64,000 nt of DNA from Lacibacter sediminis (GTDB taxonomy: Bacteria > Bacteroidota > Bacteroidia > Chitinophagales > Chitinophagaceae). Made by a program: the position numbers and the translations under genes. Shown here piece after piece: positions 52,183 through 61,105 of this stretch. The notes beneath the pieces were generated by a model, which was not told the DNA's origin, did not search any database, and saw nothing but the letters and a program-made list of their open reading frames with translations. Numbering within the stretch: position 1 is the first letter of the stretch; each line of letters starts with the position of its first letter. The stretch lies in assembly GCF_014168535.1 (NCBI RefSeq), contig NZ_CP060007.1, forward strand, positions 3,782,001 to 3,846,000. The letters are read 5' to 3'.

Positions 52183-54384
52183 ATGAATCCTATCAGCAAA
52201 CAACCGATCTCCGATATTGGTTACAACTTTATACCGGCTGCTTATCTTCCAAAAGGAAAAGATGAGTACTATCTCCGCAATAAACAGAACCGCAGCGGCA
52301 TCAATTACCGGAAGTTGACTGCATTGGAAATTGAAGTGTTGGTCCGTAACAGAAATGCATCCGACAACTGGAATAATATTCTTGTGTCAGACGCTTTCAA
52401 TCCCGAGCTGGTAAAGAATTGTAAGTTTTTCGGGTTAGTGCGTATAGGAAAACTGGAACCTTACTATTTAGAATTTCATTCAATTAAATTACAGGTTGGG
52501 TTATACAACAGTACCATCATCAGTTGCGACTTGGGTGATAATGTTGTGATCGATAGTGTTCATTATCTCTCCCACTACATAATCGGCAATGAAGTGGTCA
52601 TCACCAATGTGCATGAAATGGGTACCACCAACTATGCAAAATTTGGCAATGGTATTTTAAAACAAGGTGAGGAAGAACGAATCCGCATCTGGATGGAAGT
52701 GTGTAATGAAAATGCAGGACGAAAAATTATTCCGTTCAATGGGATGTTACCCGGCGATGCATGGTTATGGAGTCGCAACAGAGACAATGATGCATTGCAA
52801 CAAAAGTTCAAAGAATTTACTGAACTGAAGTTTGATAAACTGCGTGGTTATTATGGTAAGGTGGGTGACCGTACCGTTATTAAAAGCTGTTCGATCATTA
52901 AAGATGTATGGATCGGCAGCGATGCTTACCTAAAAGGAGCAAATAAATTAAAGAACCTCACCATTAACTCATCGGCAGAAGCAAGCTCACAGGTTGGTGA
53001 AGGTTGCGAACTGGTAAACGGTATTATGAGCGAGGGCTGCCGTGCTTTCTATGGAGTAAAAGCTGTGCGCTTTTACATGGCATCACATTCACAGTTGAAA
53101 TATGGTGCACGGCTTATCAACTCTTATCTTGGCAATAATGCTACCATCTCCTGTTGTGAAGTATTGAACTCACTCATCTTTCCTGCGCATGAACAACATC
53201 ATAACAATTCGTTCTTATGTGCAGCAACGGTGATGGGGCAAAGCAATATTGCAGCCGGTGCAACATTAGGAAGTAATCACAACAGCCGTAGTGCTGATGG
53301 TGAACTGATCGCCGGTCGTGGTTTTTGGCCTGGCTTATGTGTAAGTGTTAAACACAATACAAGATTTGCTTCTTATACATTACTGGCAAAAGGTGATTAT
53401 CCTGCCGAACTGGATATCCCTCTTCCTTTTTCATTGGTAAGTACCGATACTGCACATGATCAGTTGCTGGTAATGCCGGGCTATTGGTTTATGTACAACA
53501 TGTATGCGCTTGCCCGCAATGCCTGGAAATATATTGACCGTGATCAACGCATTGACAAAACTCAATACCTCGAGTATGATTTTCTTGCACCGGACAGTAT
53601 CAACGAAGTCATTAATAGTTTAGAACTTCTCGAAAAATATACAGGTAAGGCATTACTGAAACTAAGCAAAGACAAAAAACTTATAGACGCCGACTATATT
53701 AAGGCTGGTAAAAAAGCATTGTTGAATAATGAAGTTCCTGATGATTTAGAAATAACAGCAGATGGCTTTGAAAACAGCAAACGTAAAGTGCTATTGCTGA
53801 AGGTGAAGAAAAGTTATATCCTGTTCAAAGAACTGGTTGATTATTATGCTGCCGAACAAGTGCTGCAATTTATTGCAACCAATAAATTAAAATCAACTGA
53901 CGATCTGTTTGGGAAGCTTCCTAAAAAACAAAAACGAGCTGCATGGGTAAATGTAGGTGGTCAACTGATACCAGCTGCTGAATTAGATAAATTAAAGCAA
54001 CGCATCAGCACAGGTAAAATTAAAAATTGGGATACCGTGCATGCGTTTTACAGAACACAGGCTCAACAATATCCACACCAAAAATTAACACATGCGCTTT
54101 CTGCTTTTTATGAAGTAACAGGTTTGTCGAAACTGGATAAAAGCAATTTGAAAGATCTCCTGCAAAATTATCTTTACACAAAAACATGGATGGTTGATGG
54201 CATTGCATCATCAAGAGCAAAAGATTATACCAATCCATTCCGTAAGATGGTTTATGAAACAGAAGCAGAGATGGAAGGAGTAACGGGAAAGCTGAAAGAA
54301 AATTCATTCATCTTACAACAGCAGGAAGAATTAAATACAACCAAAGCAACAGTGCAGAAAGTAATCAAACAGTTTAAACTCTGA
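52183..54384 (+). CDS. DUF4954 family protein (left-handed beta-helix-like)
   Basis: 733 residues with an N-terminal domain and a middle region (about 90-400) rich in hexapeptide-like strands (VVIDSVHYLSHYIIGNEVVITNVHEM, IIKDVWIGSDAYLKGAN, GARLINSYLGNNATISCCEVLN, AAGATLGSNHNSR), which suggests a left-handed beta-helix like acyltransferases or nucleotidyltransferases of the GlmU/LpxA fold. The C-terminal 250 residues are helical. Its position directly after glmS suggests a link to amino-sugar metabolism, but the reaction is unknown. Confidence 0.78.
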   Translation: MNPISKQPISDIGYNFIPAAYLPKGKDEYYLRNKQNRSGINYRKLTALEIEVLVRNRNASDNWNNILVSDAFNPELVKNCKFFGLVRIGKLEPYYLEFHSIKLQVGLYNSTIISCDLGDNVVIDSVHYLSHYIIGNEVVITNVHEMGTTNYAKFGNGILKQGEEERIRIWMEVCNENAGRKIIPFNGMLPGDAWLWSRNRDNDALQQKFKEFTELKFDKLRGYYGKVGDRTVIKSCSIIKDVWIGSDAYLKGANKLKNLTINSSAEASSQVGEGCELVNGIMSEGCRAFYGVKAVRFYMASHSQLKYGARLINSYLGNNATISCCEVLNSLIFPAHEQHHNNSFLCAATVMGQSNIAAGATLGSNHNSRSADGELIAGRGFWPGLCVSVKHNTRFASYTLLAKGDYPAELDIPLPFSLVSTDTAHDQLLVMPGYWFMYNMYALARNAWKYIDRDQRIDKTQYLEYDFLAPDSINEVINSLELLEKYTGKALLKLSKDKKLIDADYIKAGKKALLNNEVPDDLEITADGFENSKRKVLLLKVKKSYILFKELVDYYAAEQVLQFIATNKLKSTDDLFGKLPKKQKRAAWVNVGGQLIPAAELDKLKQRISTGKIKNWDTVHAFYRTQAQQYPHQKLTHALSAFYEVTGLSKLDKSNLKDLLQNYLYTKTWMVDGIASSRAKDYTNPFRKMVYETEAEMEGVTGKLKENSFILQQQEELNTTKATVQKVIKQFKL

Positions 54385-54399
54385 TCATACGATTAGCCA

Positions 54400-54804
54400 A
54401 TGAACCGCCTCGTTGATGAATACATCGAAAGCCTGCCGGATGAAAAACGGGAAATTGCTGAGCAGGTACGTGAAATGATCTTATCACTCATACCAAATGT
54501 TCAGGAAAAACTCAGTTTTAAAATTCCTTTCTATCATTACCATGGCATGTTCTGTTATCTCAACGAAGTGAAAGATGGAATTGATCTGGGCTTGTGTCGT
54601 GGAAAAGATCTGGTTGATGTATTGCCCCAACTGGAACAGGGCAACCGTGTAATGGTGGCATCGGTTATCGTCCGCAGCAAAAAAGAAATTCTTACAAAAA
54701 AAATACAGGATGTGTTGCTTACTGCAGCTAACTGGCAGGAAGAAGCAAAGCGGTTGAAGATTTCAATGATCAATACAAAGAAGAAAGCTGCGAAGAAAAA
54801 ATAA
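54400..54804 (+). CDS. DUF1801 domain protein
   Basis: 134 residues of the YdhG/DUF1801 fold: N-terminal helices (DEYIESLPDEKREIAEQVREMI), then LSFKIPFYHYHGMFCYLNEVKDGIDLGLCRG, and a Lys-rich C-terminus (KKKAAKKK). Family members are small soluble proteins, some linked to iron-sulfur or heme trafficking without firm evidence. 15 bp after the DUF4954 gene, probably cotranscribed. Confidence 0.8.
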   Translation: MNRLVDEYIESLPDEKREIAEQVREMILSLIPNVQEKLSFKIPFYHYHGMFCYLNEVKDGIDLGLCRGKDLVDVLPQLEQGNRVMVASVIVRSKKEILTKKIQDVLLTAANWQEEAKRLKISMINTKKKAAKKK

Positions 54805-54821
54805 ATCCCAACAGAATTGTC

Positions 54822-54889
54822 ATCCCGAGGCACGAGGGATCTGCCAGGCAATAGTAATGGAGTTGAACAGATCCCTCCTTCGTCGGGAT
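54822..54889. repeat. REP-like imperfect palindrome
   Basis: Arms of 22 bp, ATCCCGAGGCACGAGGGATC... (54822-54843) and 54868-54889, match at 19 positions around a 24-bp loop. The wording (TCATCCCGAGG...GAGGGATCT) is like dispersed intergenic palindromes in many Bacteroidota genomes. Confidence 0.65.
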
Positions 54890-54910
54890 CACAACTTAAC
54901 TTCAGCAACA

Positions 54911-54940
54911 ATAAAGCCGCTTCAAACGAAGCGGCTTTAT
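54911..54940. terminator. bidirectional terminator between DUF1801 and gltA genes
   Basis: A 13-bp perfect stem ATAAAGCCGCTTC/GAAGCGGCTTTAT with loop AAAC, followed by T-rich sequence on the plus strand (TTATTTAT). Between convergent genes. Confidence 0.8.
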
Positions 54941-54959
54941 TTATTTATGCGGGAACAAC

Positions 54960-56279
54960 TTAATCGCCCCAGATATTATCTTTTCCATCGAGCCAGAGTT
55001 TCACCAGATCAGTTGTAACTGATTTCGGACGCTCTAACGGGAAGCCCAATGCTCTGTCCCAGATCAAACTTGCCATTACACCCAATGCACGGCTTACAGC
55101 AAACAACACGGTGTAATATTCATACTCCACCATTCCGTAATGCACCAGCAAAGCACCACTGTGCGAATCAACATTCGGCCATGGATTTTTTACTTTACCT
55201 AATGATTGTAAAATTGGCGGCACCACTTCATAAATATTCCAGACAGTGTTCACCAGTTTATCATCGGGCATATGCTTTTTACCAAATTCCATTTGTGCAG
55301 TGAACCGGGGATCAGTTTTACGCAACACAGCATGTCCATAACCCGGTACAACCTTTCCTTCGCTCAACGTTTTCTTTACATAGTCAGCAATTTGTACTTT
55401 ATCCGGTGCGTCGGTACCTAACGCTTCCTGCATTTCAAAGATCCACTTAATTACTTCCTGGTTAGCCAGGCCGTGCAAAGGACCGGCGAGGCCATTCATA
55501 CCTGCAGCATAACTCAAGTAAGGATCACTTAACGCAGAACCAACAAGGTGCGTCGTGTGTGCAGATACGTTACCGCCTTCATGATCGGCATGAATGGTCA
55601 TGTACAAACGCATCAGTTCCATAAAACCTTCATCATTGTAACCAAGCATGTGTGCAAGGTTACCCGACCAATCGAGCAAACCATTCGGATGAATATGATC
55701 GCTGTTTTTATATTTACGGCGGTAGATATAAGCTGCAATACGTGGTAAACGTGCAATGAGCGTCATTGCATCATCAAACACCGGTTCCCAATAATCTTTT
55801 TTATTAATGCCTTCGCCATATTGTTTGGCAAACGTACTTTCTGTTTGCAAGGCCATTACCCCCACAACAAACATCGTCATTGGATGAGTGTGCAGCGGTA
55901 ATGCATCAATTGCGTCAAACACATGATTCGGTACGTGGCTGCGGCGTTGCCAGTTATCAGTTACTGAGTTTACCATGGCTTCATCAGGAAGATCGCCGGT
56001 AAGCATCAGGTAAAACAAACCTTCAGGCAGCGGTTGTTCACCACCGTTCGGAAACTTGGGTAATTTTTGCTGTAACTCAGGAATCGTAAACCCACGAAAG
56101 CGGATACCTTCCTGCGAATCGAGCAAAGAAGTTTCAGTTACCAAACCTGTAATACCACGCATACCCTGGTAGATCTGTGCAAGTGTAACTTCACCCGCCA
56201 CTTTATGACCATGTTCCTTCAGTAAATTTTTAATTTCAGCACTGGCCGCATCAGCCTTCGACTTAAACCGTTCTTTCAT
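54960..56279 (-). CDS. gltA: citrate synthase, mitochondrial-type
   Basis: Condenses acetyl-CoA with oxaloacetate to start the TCA cycle. The 439-residue product follows the eukaryotic citrate synthase pattern: HADHEGGNVSAHTTHLVGSA, LSDPYLSYAAGMNGLAGPLHGLANQEV, VVPGYGHAVLRKTDPR, WPNVDSHSGALL and a C-terminal RALGVMASLIWDRALGFPLERPKS. The catalytic His (PLHGL), His (GYGHAV) and Asp (NVDSHSG) are present. This is unlike the hexameric GltA of enterobacteria. It is transcribed alone from the promoter at 56344. Confidence 0.95.
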   Translation of the reverse strand: MKERFKSKADAASAEIKNLLKEHGHKVAGEVTLAQIYQGMRGITGLVTETSLLDSQEGIRFRGFTIPELQQKLPKFPNGGEQPLPEGLFYLMLTGDLPDEAMVNSVTDNWQRRSHVPNHVFDAIDALPLHTHPMTMFVVGVMALQTESTFAKQYGEGINKKDYWEPVFDDAMTLIARLPRIAAYIYRRKYKNSDHIHPNGLLDWSGNLAHMLGYNDEGFMELMRLYMTIHADHEGGNVSAHTTHLVGSALSDPYLSYAAGMNGLAGPLHGLANQEVIKWIFEMQEALGTDAPDKVQIADYVKKTLSEGKVVPGYGHAVLRKTDPRFTAQMEFGKKHMPDDKLVNTVWNIYEVVPPILQSLGKVKNPWPNVDSHSGALLVHYGMVEYEYYTVLFAVSRALGVMASLIWDRALGFPLERPKSVTTDLVKLWLDGKDNIWGD

Positions 56280-56343
56280 GATGCCTGTTTTGTTTGTTTA
56301 GGTTGAAATGAATCGTTGTAACAGTATTTTTTTGCGAATCTGT

Positions 56344-56374
56344 CAAAGTTAACCAATCCAAGGTTTCACAACAA
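56344..56374 (-). promoter_or_regulatory. gltA promoter
   Basis: On the minus strand TTG (56372-56374), 20 bp, then TAACTTTG (56344-56351); leader about 60 nt to the ATG at 56279. Confidence 0.55.
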
Positions 56375-56406
56375 TTTACTTGAACGAAAAGTTCGTAAAA
56401 CGAACG

Positions 56407-57498
56407 CTATTTAGGCGCACGTTTATACAGGCGGTAAGCAACGATAGCGAAAATGACGTTCGGTATCCAGGCCGCTATAATTGGCGGAAGGTTACCCTTG
56501 GTAGAGAATACCATTGAGAATTTATCGATCACAATAAAGAAAACGCCTATGATAAATGCCAATGCCAGGTGAAAACCACTGCCACCCCTGATCTTTCTGC
56601 AGGCAAGAATAGCAGCGATCATCGTCATGATAATTACAGAAATAGCATACGCATCACGACGGTAGCGTTCGAATTCTATTGCATTTACTCCTTCAGAACC
56701 ACGAATTTTTTCCTGCCTGATGAATCGATCCAATGCAGGTGTTTTCAACTTGTCTTTCTTAAAATCATCTTCCGAAATATCGGTGGGCAGATAACCCATC
56801 TTTAAATAATAATTGGTAAGAATTTTTACTTCTTCATTTAGTCCATTGATCTTTCGTTCAACTGCACTCTCTAATTTCCAATGCTTCTTTGCCGTATCCC
56901 AAATGATGGTTTCGGAACGAAGATTATAATACACCTGGTTATTTTTTACTTTCTCCAGGAAAAACCCATTGCCAATCTTGGCGGTGGTATCGTAGTTCCG
57001 CATACCGGCGTAGGTGTACGTATCAACACGGAAATGAATGTTATTGAGGTACTGGCGTTGCTGTTTTGCAATGTTGCCCATGTCCACATACTTATTCTCA
57101 AAATCAGTGCGTATAACATTGGCAACAGGAATCAAAAAGTGATTGGATAACCCGAGCAATAATGCAAGGAAAATACCACCCACCCAATAAGGGCGAAGAA
57201 TTCTGTTTAAACTCATACCCACACTCAACATAGCCACTATTTCACTTCGGAGTGCCAGCTTTGAAGTAAAGAATACCACTGCAATCAAAACAAATACCGG
57301 GAACAGTAAACCAATGATATGCGGGAGGAAGCCATAATAATATTTGGTAACAATATCACTAAACCCTAATCCGCTGCGTACAAAATCTTCGCTCTTTTCA
57401 CTGGCATCAATAGCCAAGGTGATCATTGAAAAGATGACCAGCAGAAAAAAGAAGGTTTTCAGGAACGACTTTAATATGTACCAATCGAGGGTTTTCAT
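56407..57498 (-). CDS. LptF/LptG family permease
   Basis: Inner-membrane permease subunit of the lipopolysaccharide exporter. 363 residues from MKTLDWYI (57498), with three membrane helices at the N-terminus (about 12-32, 55-78, 100-120), a large periplasmic beta-jellyroll domain (about 125-270) and three C-terminal helices, the YjgP/YjgQ layout. The conserved RSEIVAMLSVGMSLNRIL coupling segment is visible. Which of LptF or LptG cannot be said from one copy. Confidence 0.85.
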   Translation of the reverse strand: MKTLDWYILKSFLKTFFFLLVIFSMITLAIDASEKSEDFVRSGLGFSDIVTKYYYGFLPHIIGLLFPVFVLIAVVFFTSKLALRSEIVAMLSVGMSLNRILRPYWVGGIFLALLLGLSNHFLIPVANVIRTDFENKYVDMGNIAKQQRQYLNNIHFRVDTYTYAGMRNYDTTAKIGNGFFLEKVKNNQVYYNLRSETIIWDTAKKHWKLESAVERKINGLNEEVKILTNYYLKMGYLPTDISEDDFKKDKLKTPALDRFIRQEKIRGSEGVNAIEFERYRRDAYAISVIIMTMIAAILACRKIRGGSGFHLALAFIIGVFFIVIDKFSMVFSTKGNLPPIIAAWIPNVIFAIVAYRLYKRAPK

Positions 57499-57691
57499 CA
57501 ATGGCTGCAAAGTAAGGACAGAAATTGGAAAAGAAACTGTTAGAATTGCAAACATCAAGCTTTAAAGCCCGCTTAGAAGCGTAAACCGCAAATCAAAACA
57601 GCGGCATTGGCGAACTTTACAAATTGATGCTCCCCTTCTTTTGTTATTTTTATCTCTGACAATCTGCCGCAAAAACCCAAAGTTATCTACT

Positions 57692-58579
57692 ATGATCTCT
57701 ACAGCTGATATTGAAAAAGTGGAGCGCTTAATTCACCTGAGCGAAACCAACCCGGTTTTACCCGATGAATTTATTCCCTGGCATATGCAGGAAAAAGATG
57801 AGTTACTGCTTCCACGTGAACTTGTATCGTTGGAAGGACATCCTCTTTTCGATAGTTTAACTGAAACACAAAAACGGGAGCTTGGAAGGCATGAAGTGGT
57901 GCAGGTGATGTATTCCTATGCATGGGCCGAAGGGTTGGCATGTTTTATTTTCAATAAACGGTTATTAAAGATTCCACCCGATTCTGTTGAATACCGCTAC
58001 CTCGTGAAAGAATTGATTGAAGAGTTTCGCCACCAGGATATGTTTGCAAGAGCCATTCGTTTGTTGAATGGAAGGAAAATAAAACTGTCGAAGTTTCACC
58101 AGTTTGTCGGCCGCTTTCACAGTCGATATATGCCGGCTTCGTATCAATTCATTTCGGTGCTGGCGGTTGAACTGGTTACAGATATTTATGGAAAGATGAT
58201 CCGTAAATCACCGGCCGTTTTTGAACCGATCCGTAAAGTATCGGAACTGCATCATATTGAAGAAGGCCGTCATATTCATTACACAAAAATGTGGATGAAA
58301 CATTACACTGACAATGCAGGCTTTTTCAAACGTACTGCTTTTAGTATTGTGGTGTTGCTGAATATCTGGTATATGCGATCGTTATATGTAACAAAAGTAA
58401 ATTTTGAAGCTATTGGGGTTGATGATCCGGCTAAATATGCAAACGTTGCCCGCAAACATCTAAAACAAAAATTCGGAACATTTTATCTTGATGAGATCAT
58501 TGAATTTGTCAATGAATTCAATGGCTTCAACTTTATCACCAAACCATTGTGGAGAAGCATTCTTGCTGCTAAACTATGA
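57692..58579 (+). CDS. AurF-type diiron oxygenase-like protein
   Basis: 295 residues from MISTADIEK (57692). A helical bundle with a complete set of carboxylate/His ligands: Glu80 (AWAEGLA), Glu111 and His114 (IEEFRHQ), Glu160 (LAVELVTD), and His187, Glu191 and His194 (LHHIEEGRH). The spacings Glu-x2-His, Glu160 to His187 (27) and His187-x3-Glu191-x2-His194 equal those of the N-oxygenase AurF. So it should bind a diiron centre and activate oxygen; its substrate is unknown. It overlaps the thiolase gene by 4 bp (ATGA), so it belongs to the same operon and likely acts on that pathway's product. Confidence 0.72.
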   Translation: MISTADIEKVERLIHLSETNPVLPDEFIPWHMQEKDELLLPRELVSLEGHPLFDSLTETQKRELGRHEVVQVMYSYAWAEGLACFIFNKRLLKIPPDSVEYRYLVKELIEEFRHQDMFARAIRLLNGRKIKLSKFHQFVGRFHSRYMPASYQFISVLAVELVTDIYGKMIRKSPAVFEPIRKVSELHHIEEGRHIHYTKMWMKHYTDNAGFFKRTAFSIVVLLNIWYMRSLYVTKVNFEAIGVDDPAKYANVARKHLKQKFGTFYLDEIIEFVNEFNGFNFITKPLWRSILAAKL

Positions 58580-59571
58580 AGCGTGTATTTATTGAACATA
58601 TTGAATCGTACCTCCCAGATGAACGTATCTGCAATGAACAGGTAGAGCAACGCATACGTGCCGGTGGTTTTGATATACAAGCCGGGTTGTTGGAAAAAAT
58701 GATCGGCAGCGAGATCCGTTATTATGCAAGGAATGATGAACAGGTATCTGACATGGCTGTATCTGCTGCACAAAAATTATTGCATCATTATCCCGATCGC
58801 AAAATTGATCTGTTGATCTTTGCCGCCGCATCCGGTGATTTAATTGAGCCGGCCACCGTAAATATTGTACAACAGAAATTAGGATTAACCTGCCCGGGTT
58901 TTGATTTGAAAAATGCATGCAACAGCGTTACCAATGCCATTGAAATTGCAAGTGCACTGTTACTGAACAACAGTTATAAAAATATTCTTATTGTCAGCGG
59001 AGAAAAAACAAGCGACAGCATTAAGTATACGAACATTGAAAAAGAAACCATCAAAGATCACTTTGCGGCCTATTCATTTGGCGATGCCGGTGTTGCTTTA
59101 TTATTAACTACCACTACAGAAGACAAAGGTCTCTTTTATCAACGCCATCAAACATTCGGTGAGCATTGGAACCTTTGCCGCATTGAAGGTGGTGGTTCTA
59201 TGTTTCCAAATGATGCAAGTAAACTCGTTTTTAGTGGCGATACATTTGGATTGAAAAATGTGATCTATGAAATTGCTCCGCCTTTTGTAAAAGATTGTAT
59301 TCAAGAAGCGGGGCTTACAGTAAATGATATTGATCTTATCTGTACACACCAAGTATCGAAAGACACTTACCGCATGGTGGCAGAAACACTTTCGTATGAT
59401 GTCAATAAGATCATGCAAACATTTCATCTTTATGGCAATACAGCTGCAACGTCTGTTCCAATTGCCTATCAGCAGTCATTGCTCGATGGCAGATTGCAAA
59501 AAGGAAATATCGTCATGTTGTTAGGCATGGCGGCCGGTATTAATATTTCTGTACAGTTAATGAAAGTGTAG
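58576..59571 (+). CDS. OleA-like thiolase (3-oxoacyl-ACP synthase III family)
   Basis: 331 residues of the FabH/OleA thiolase family. The triad is Cys115 (KNACNSV), His258 (CTHQVSK) and Asn288 (LYGNTAA). The Cys-His distance of 143 is close to OleA (142) and longer than E. coli FabH (132). A Glu-Pro pair at 91-92 (LIEPATVN) precedes the Cys by 24 residues, near where OleA has its condensation Glu117 (26 before the Cys). Together these favour head-to-head condensation of two acyl groups over ordinary chain initiation (inference). ATGA overlap upstream and 1 bp to the ligase downstream. Confidence 0.75.
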   Translation: MKRVFIEHIESYLPDERICNEQVEQRIRAGGFDIQAGLLEKMIGSEIRYYARNDEQVSDMAVSAAQKLLHHYPDRKIDLLIFAAASGDLIEPATVNIVQQKLGLTCPGFDLKNACNSVTNAIEIASALLLNNSYKNILIVSGEKTSDSIKYTNIEKETIKDHFAAYSFGDAGVALLLTTTTEDKGLFYQRHQTFGEHWNLCRIEGGGSMFPNDASKLVFSGDTFGLKNVIYEIAPPFVKDCIQEAGLTVNDIDLICTHQVSKDTYRMVAETLSYDVNKIMQTFHLYGNTAATSVPIAYQQSLLDGRLQKGNIVMLLGMAAGINISVQLMKV

Positions 59572-59572
59572 C

Positions 59573-61105
59573 ATGTTGTACCAATCACCTTTTTTACAAC
59601 TACTGCAACAATTGCCGCCAGCCTATGTGGTATGTATTCATAATAACAAAACACTTACTGTAGCAGAATTAATTGAACAAAGTAAAAACCTTGCAGCAAA
59701 TCTCTCTGCAAAGGGAATAAAGAAAGGCGATCATGTATTGCTTGCATGTGATGTAGGCATTGAGTTCCTGATTTTATTTATGGCGCTGATTCACCTGCGA
59801 ACAAAAACTGCATTGGTTGATCCGCATATGGGTAATCAGCGCTATGCTTCCAAACTTCAACAGTTTCAACCCAAGTGGGCTTTTATTGACAGCAGGTTGT
59901 TGTTGCTGCAGGAACATCCTGTGATCCGGTTTATCTATCGCAGAAAAAAACCTGGAGCATTTTATATTCCTTACTCAAACAGCTATACAATATTTGCAAC
60001 AGGCATGTGGTTGCCTTTAATGCAAAAGCATCATCGTTTGAAGTTCACAGCAAATGCATCAGCTGATATCATTCCATCAAAGGAAGATGATGAACTGCTT
60101 GTTGTTTATACTTCCGGTACATTGGCAGAACCAAAAGCGGTGGTTCATACCATGAACAGTTTATATGAAAGTCTGAAAGCAGTGGCTGCTTTGTTTGATG
60201 AAAACAAACAGGCTTCAATGGTTACGCATTTACCACAGTTTGCATTGATTGGTATGATGACGGGTTACAAAACGTTTTTCTGGAAAGAAACCACCCCGCC
60301 TGATCAACGGATTGAGTTCATCAAACAACATCAGATCACTACCTTATTTGGCCCACCTGCTGAATACAGGGACCTGATGAGTTATTGCAAGAAAACGAAT
60401 CAGCTATTTCCCGAAAGTCTTAGCCACCTAATTCTCGGTTCTGCACCGGTGCTGAAATCCCTATTGATTGAATTGCGGCAATTCAGCAAAGCAAAAATTA
60501 CCTGCTTATATGGAATGACCGAGCACCTGGTTGTTTCGAGTATTGATGCAGATGAAAAAATAAAGTATGCAGGTAAAGGTGATATACTTGGATTGCCATT
60601 GAAGGGAATGCAATATAAAATAACTGATGATGGAGAGCTGCTTATTCAATCGCCATTATTATTTAAACGTTATTTTCATTTGCAGGAGGCAGATGAATTT
60701 CATGCAACAGGGGATTTGGTTGCAACTGATCCTATGGGACGATTGATCATGAAAGGAAGAAAAAAGAATATGATCATCAGGGCGAACAAAAATATCTATC
60801 CCGGTTTGTATGAAACAACCATTGCACAAATCAAAGGCGTAAAGGATGTTTGCATGATAGGATTGTATGATGAAGGCATTCATGATGAACATGTGATCCT
60901 TGTTGTGGATGCTGACAATACGTTAACTGAAAAAGCATTGTTGCAGGAATTGAAAAATGGGAAACATGCCATTGATTCAGATGCACTGCCCGACCATATT
61001 ATTTTCCAGTCAATTCCAAAATCGGGGCGACAACAGAAAACAGATCAGCAAACATTACTTGAACAAATTAAACAACAACTACCATCACTTACGACATTAT
61101 CATAA
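59573..61105 (+). CDS. AMP-dependent acyl ligase, OleC-like
   Basis: 510 residues of the ANL (acyl-CoA synthetase/ligase) superfamily: P-loop YTSGTLAEPK (about 179-188), YGMTEH (313-318), HATGDLVATD, the hinge KGRKKNMII and a C-terminal catalytic Lys region (SGRQQKTD). It would adenylate a carboxylate. In Ole clusters the equivalent OleC closes a beta-hydroxy acid into a beta-lactone. Alternative: an ordinary fatty-acyl ligase loading the thiolase. Its 3' end overlaps the start of the SDR gene. Confidence 0.75.
   Translation: MLYQSPFLQLLQQLPPAYVVCIHNNKTLTVAELIEQSKNLAANLSAKGIKKGDHVLLACDVGIEFLILFMALIHLRTKTALVDPHMGNQRYASKLQQFQPKWAFIDSRLLLLQEHPVIRFIYRRKKPGAFYIPYSNSYTIFATGMWLPLMQKHHRLKFTANASADIIPSKEDDELLVVYTSGTLAEPKAVVHTMNSLYESLKAVAALFDENKQASMVTHLPQFALIGMMTGYKTFFWKETTPPDQRIEFIKQHQITTLFGPPAEYRDLMSYCKKTNQLFPESLSHLILGSAPVLKSLLIELRQFSKAKITCLYGMTEHLVVSSIDADEKIKYAGKGDILGLPLKGMQYKITDDGELLIQSPLLFKRYFHLQEADEFHATGDLVATDPMGRLIMKGRKKNMIIRANKNIYPGLYETTIAQIKGVKDVCMIGLYDEGIHDEHVILVVDADNTLTEKALLQELKNGKHAIDSDALPDHIIFQSIPKSGRQQKTDQQTLLEQIKQQLPSLTTLS

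Noticed and set aside
61050..61105. Programmed -1 frameshift at AAACAAC to fuse ligase and SDR
   Set aside because: The heptamer is not in the phase X XXY YYZ needs, and a stop in the -1 frame lies at 61069; kept only as an alternative to a non-AUG start.
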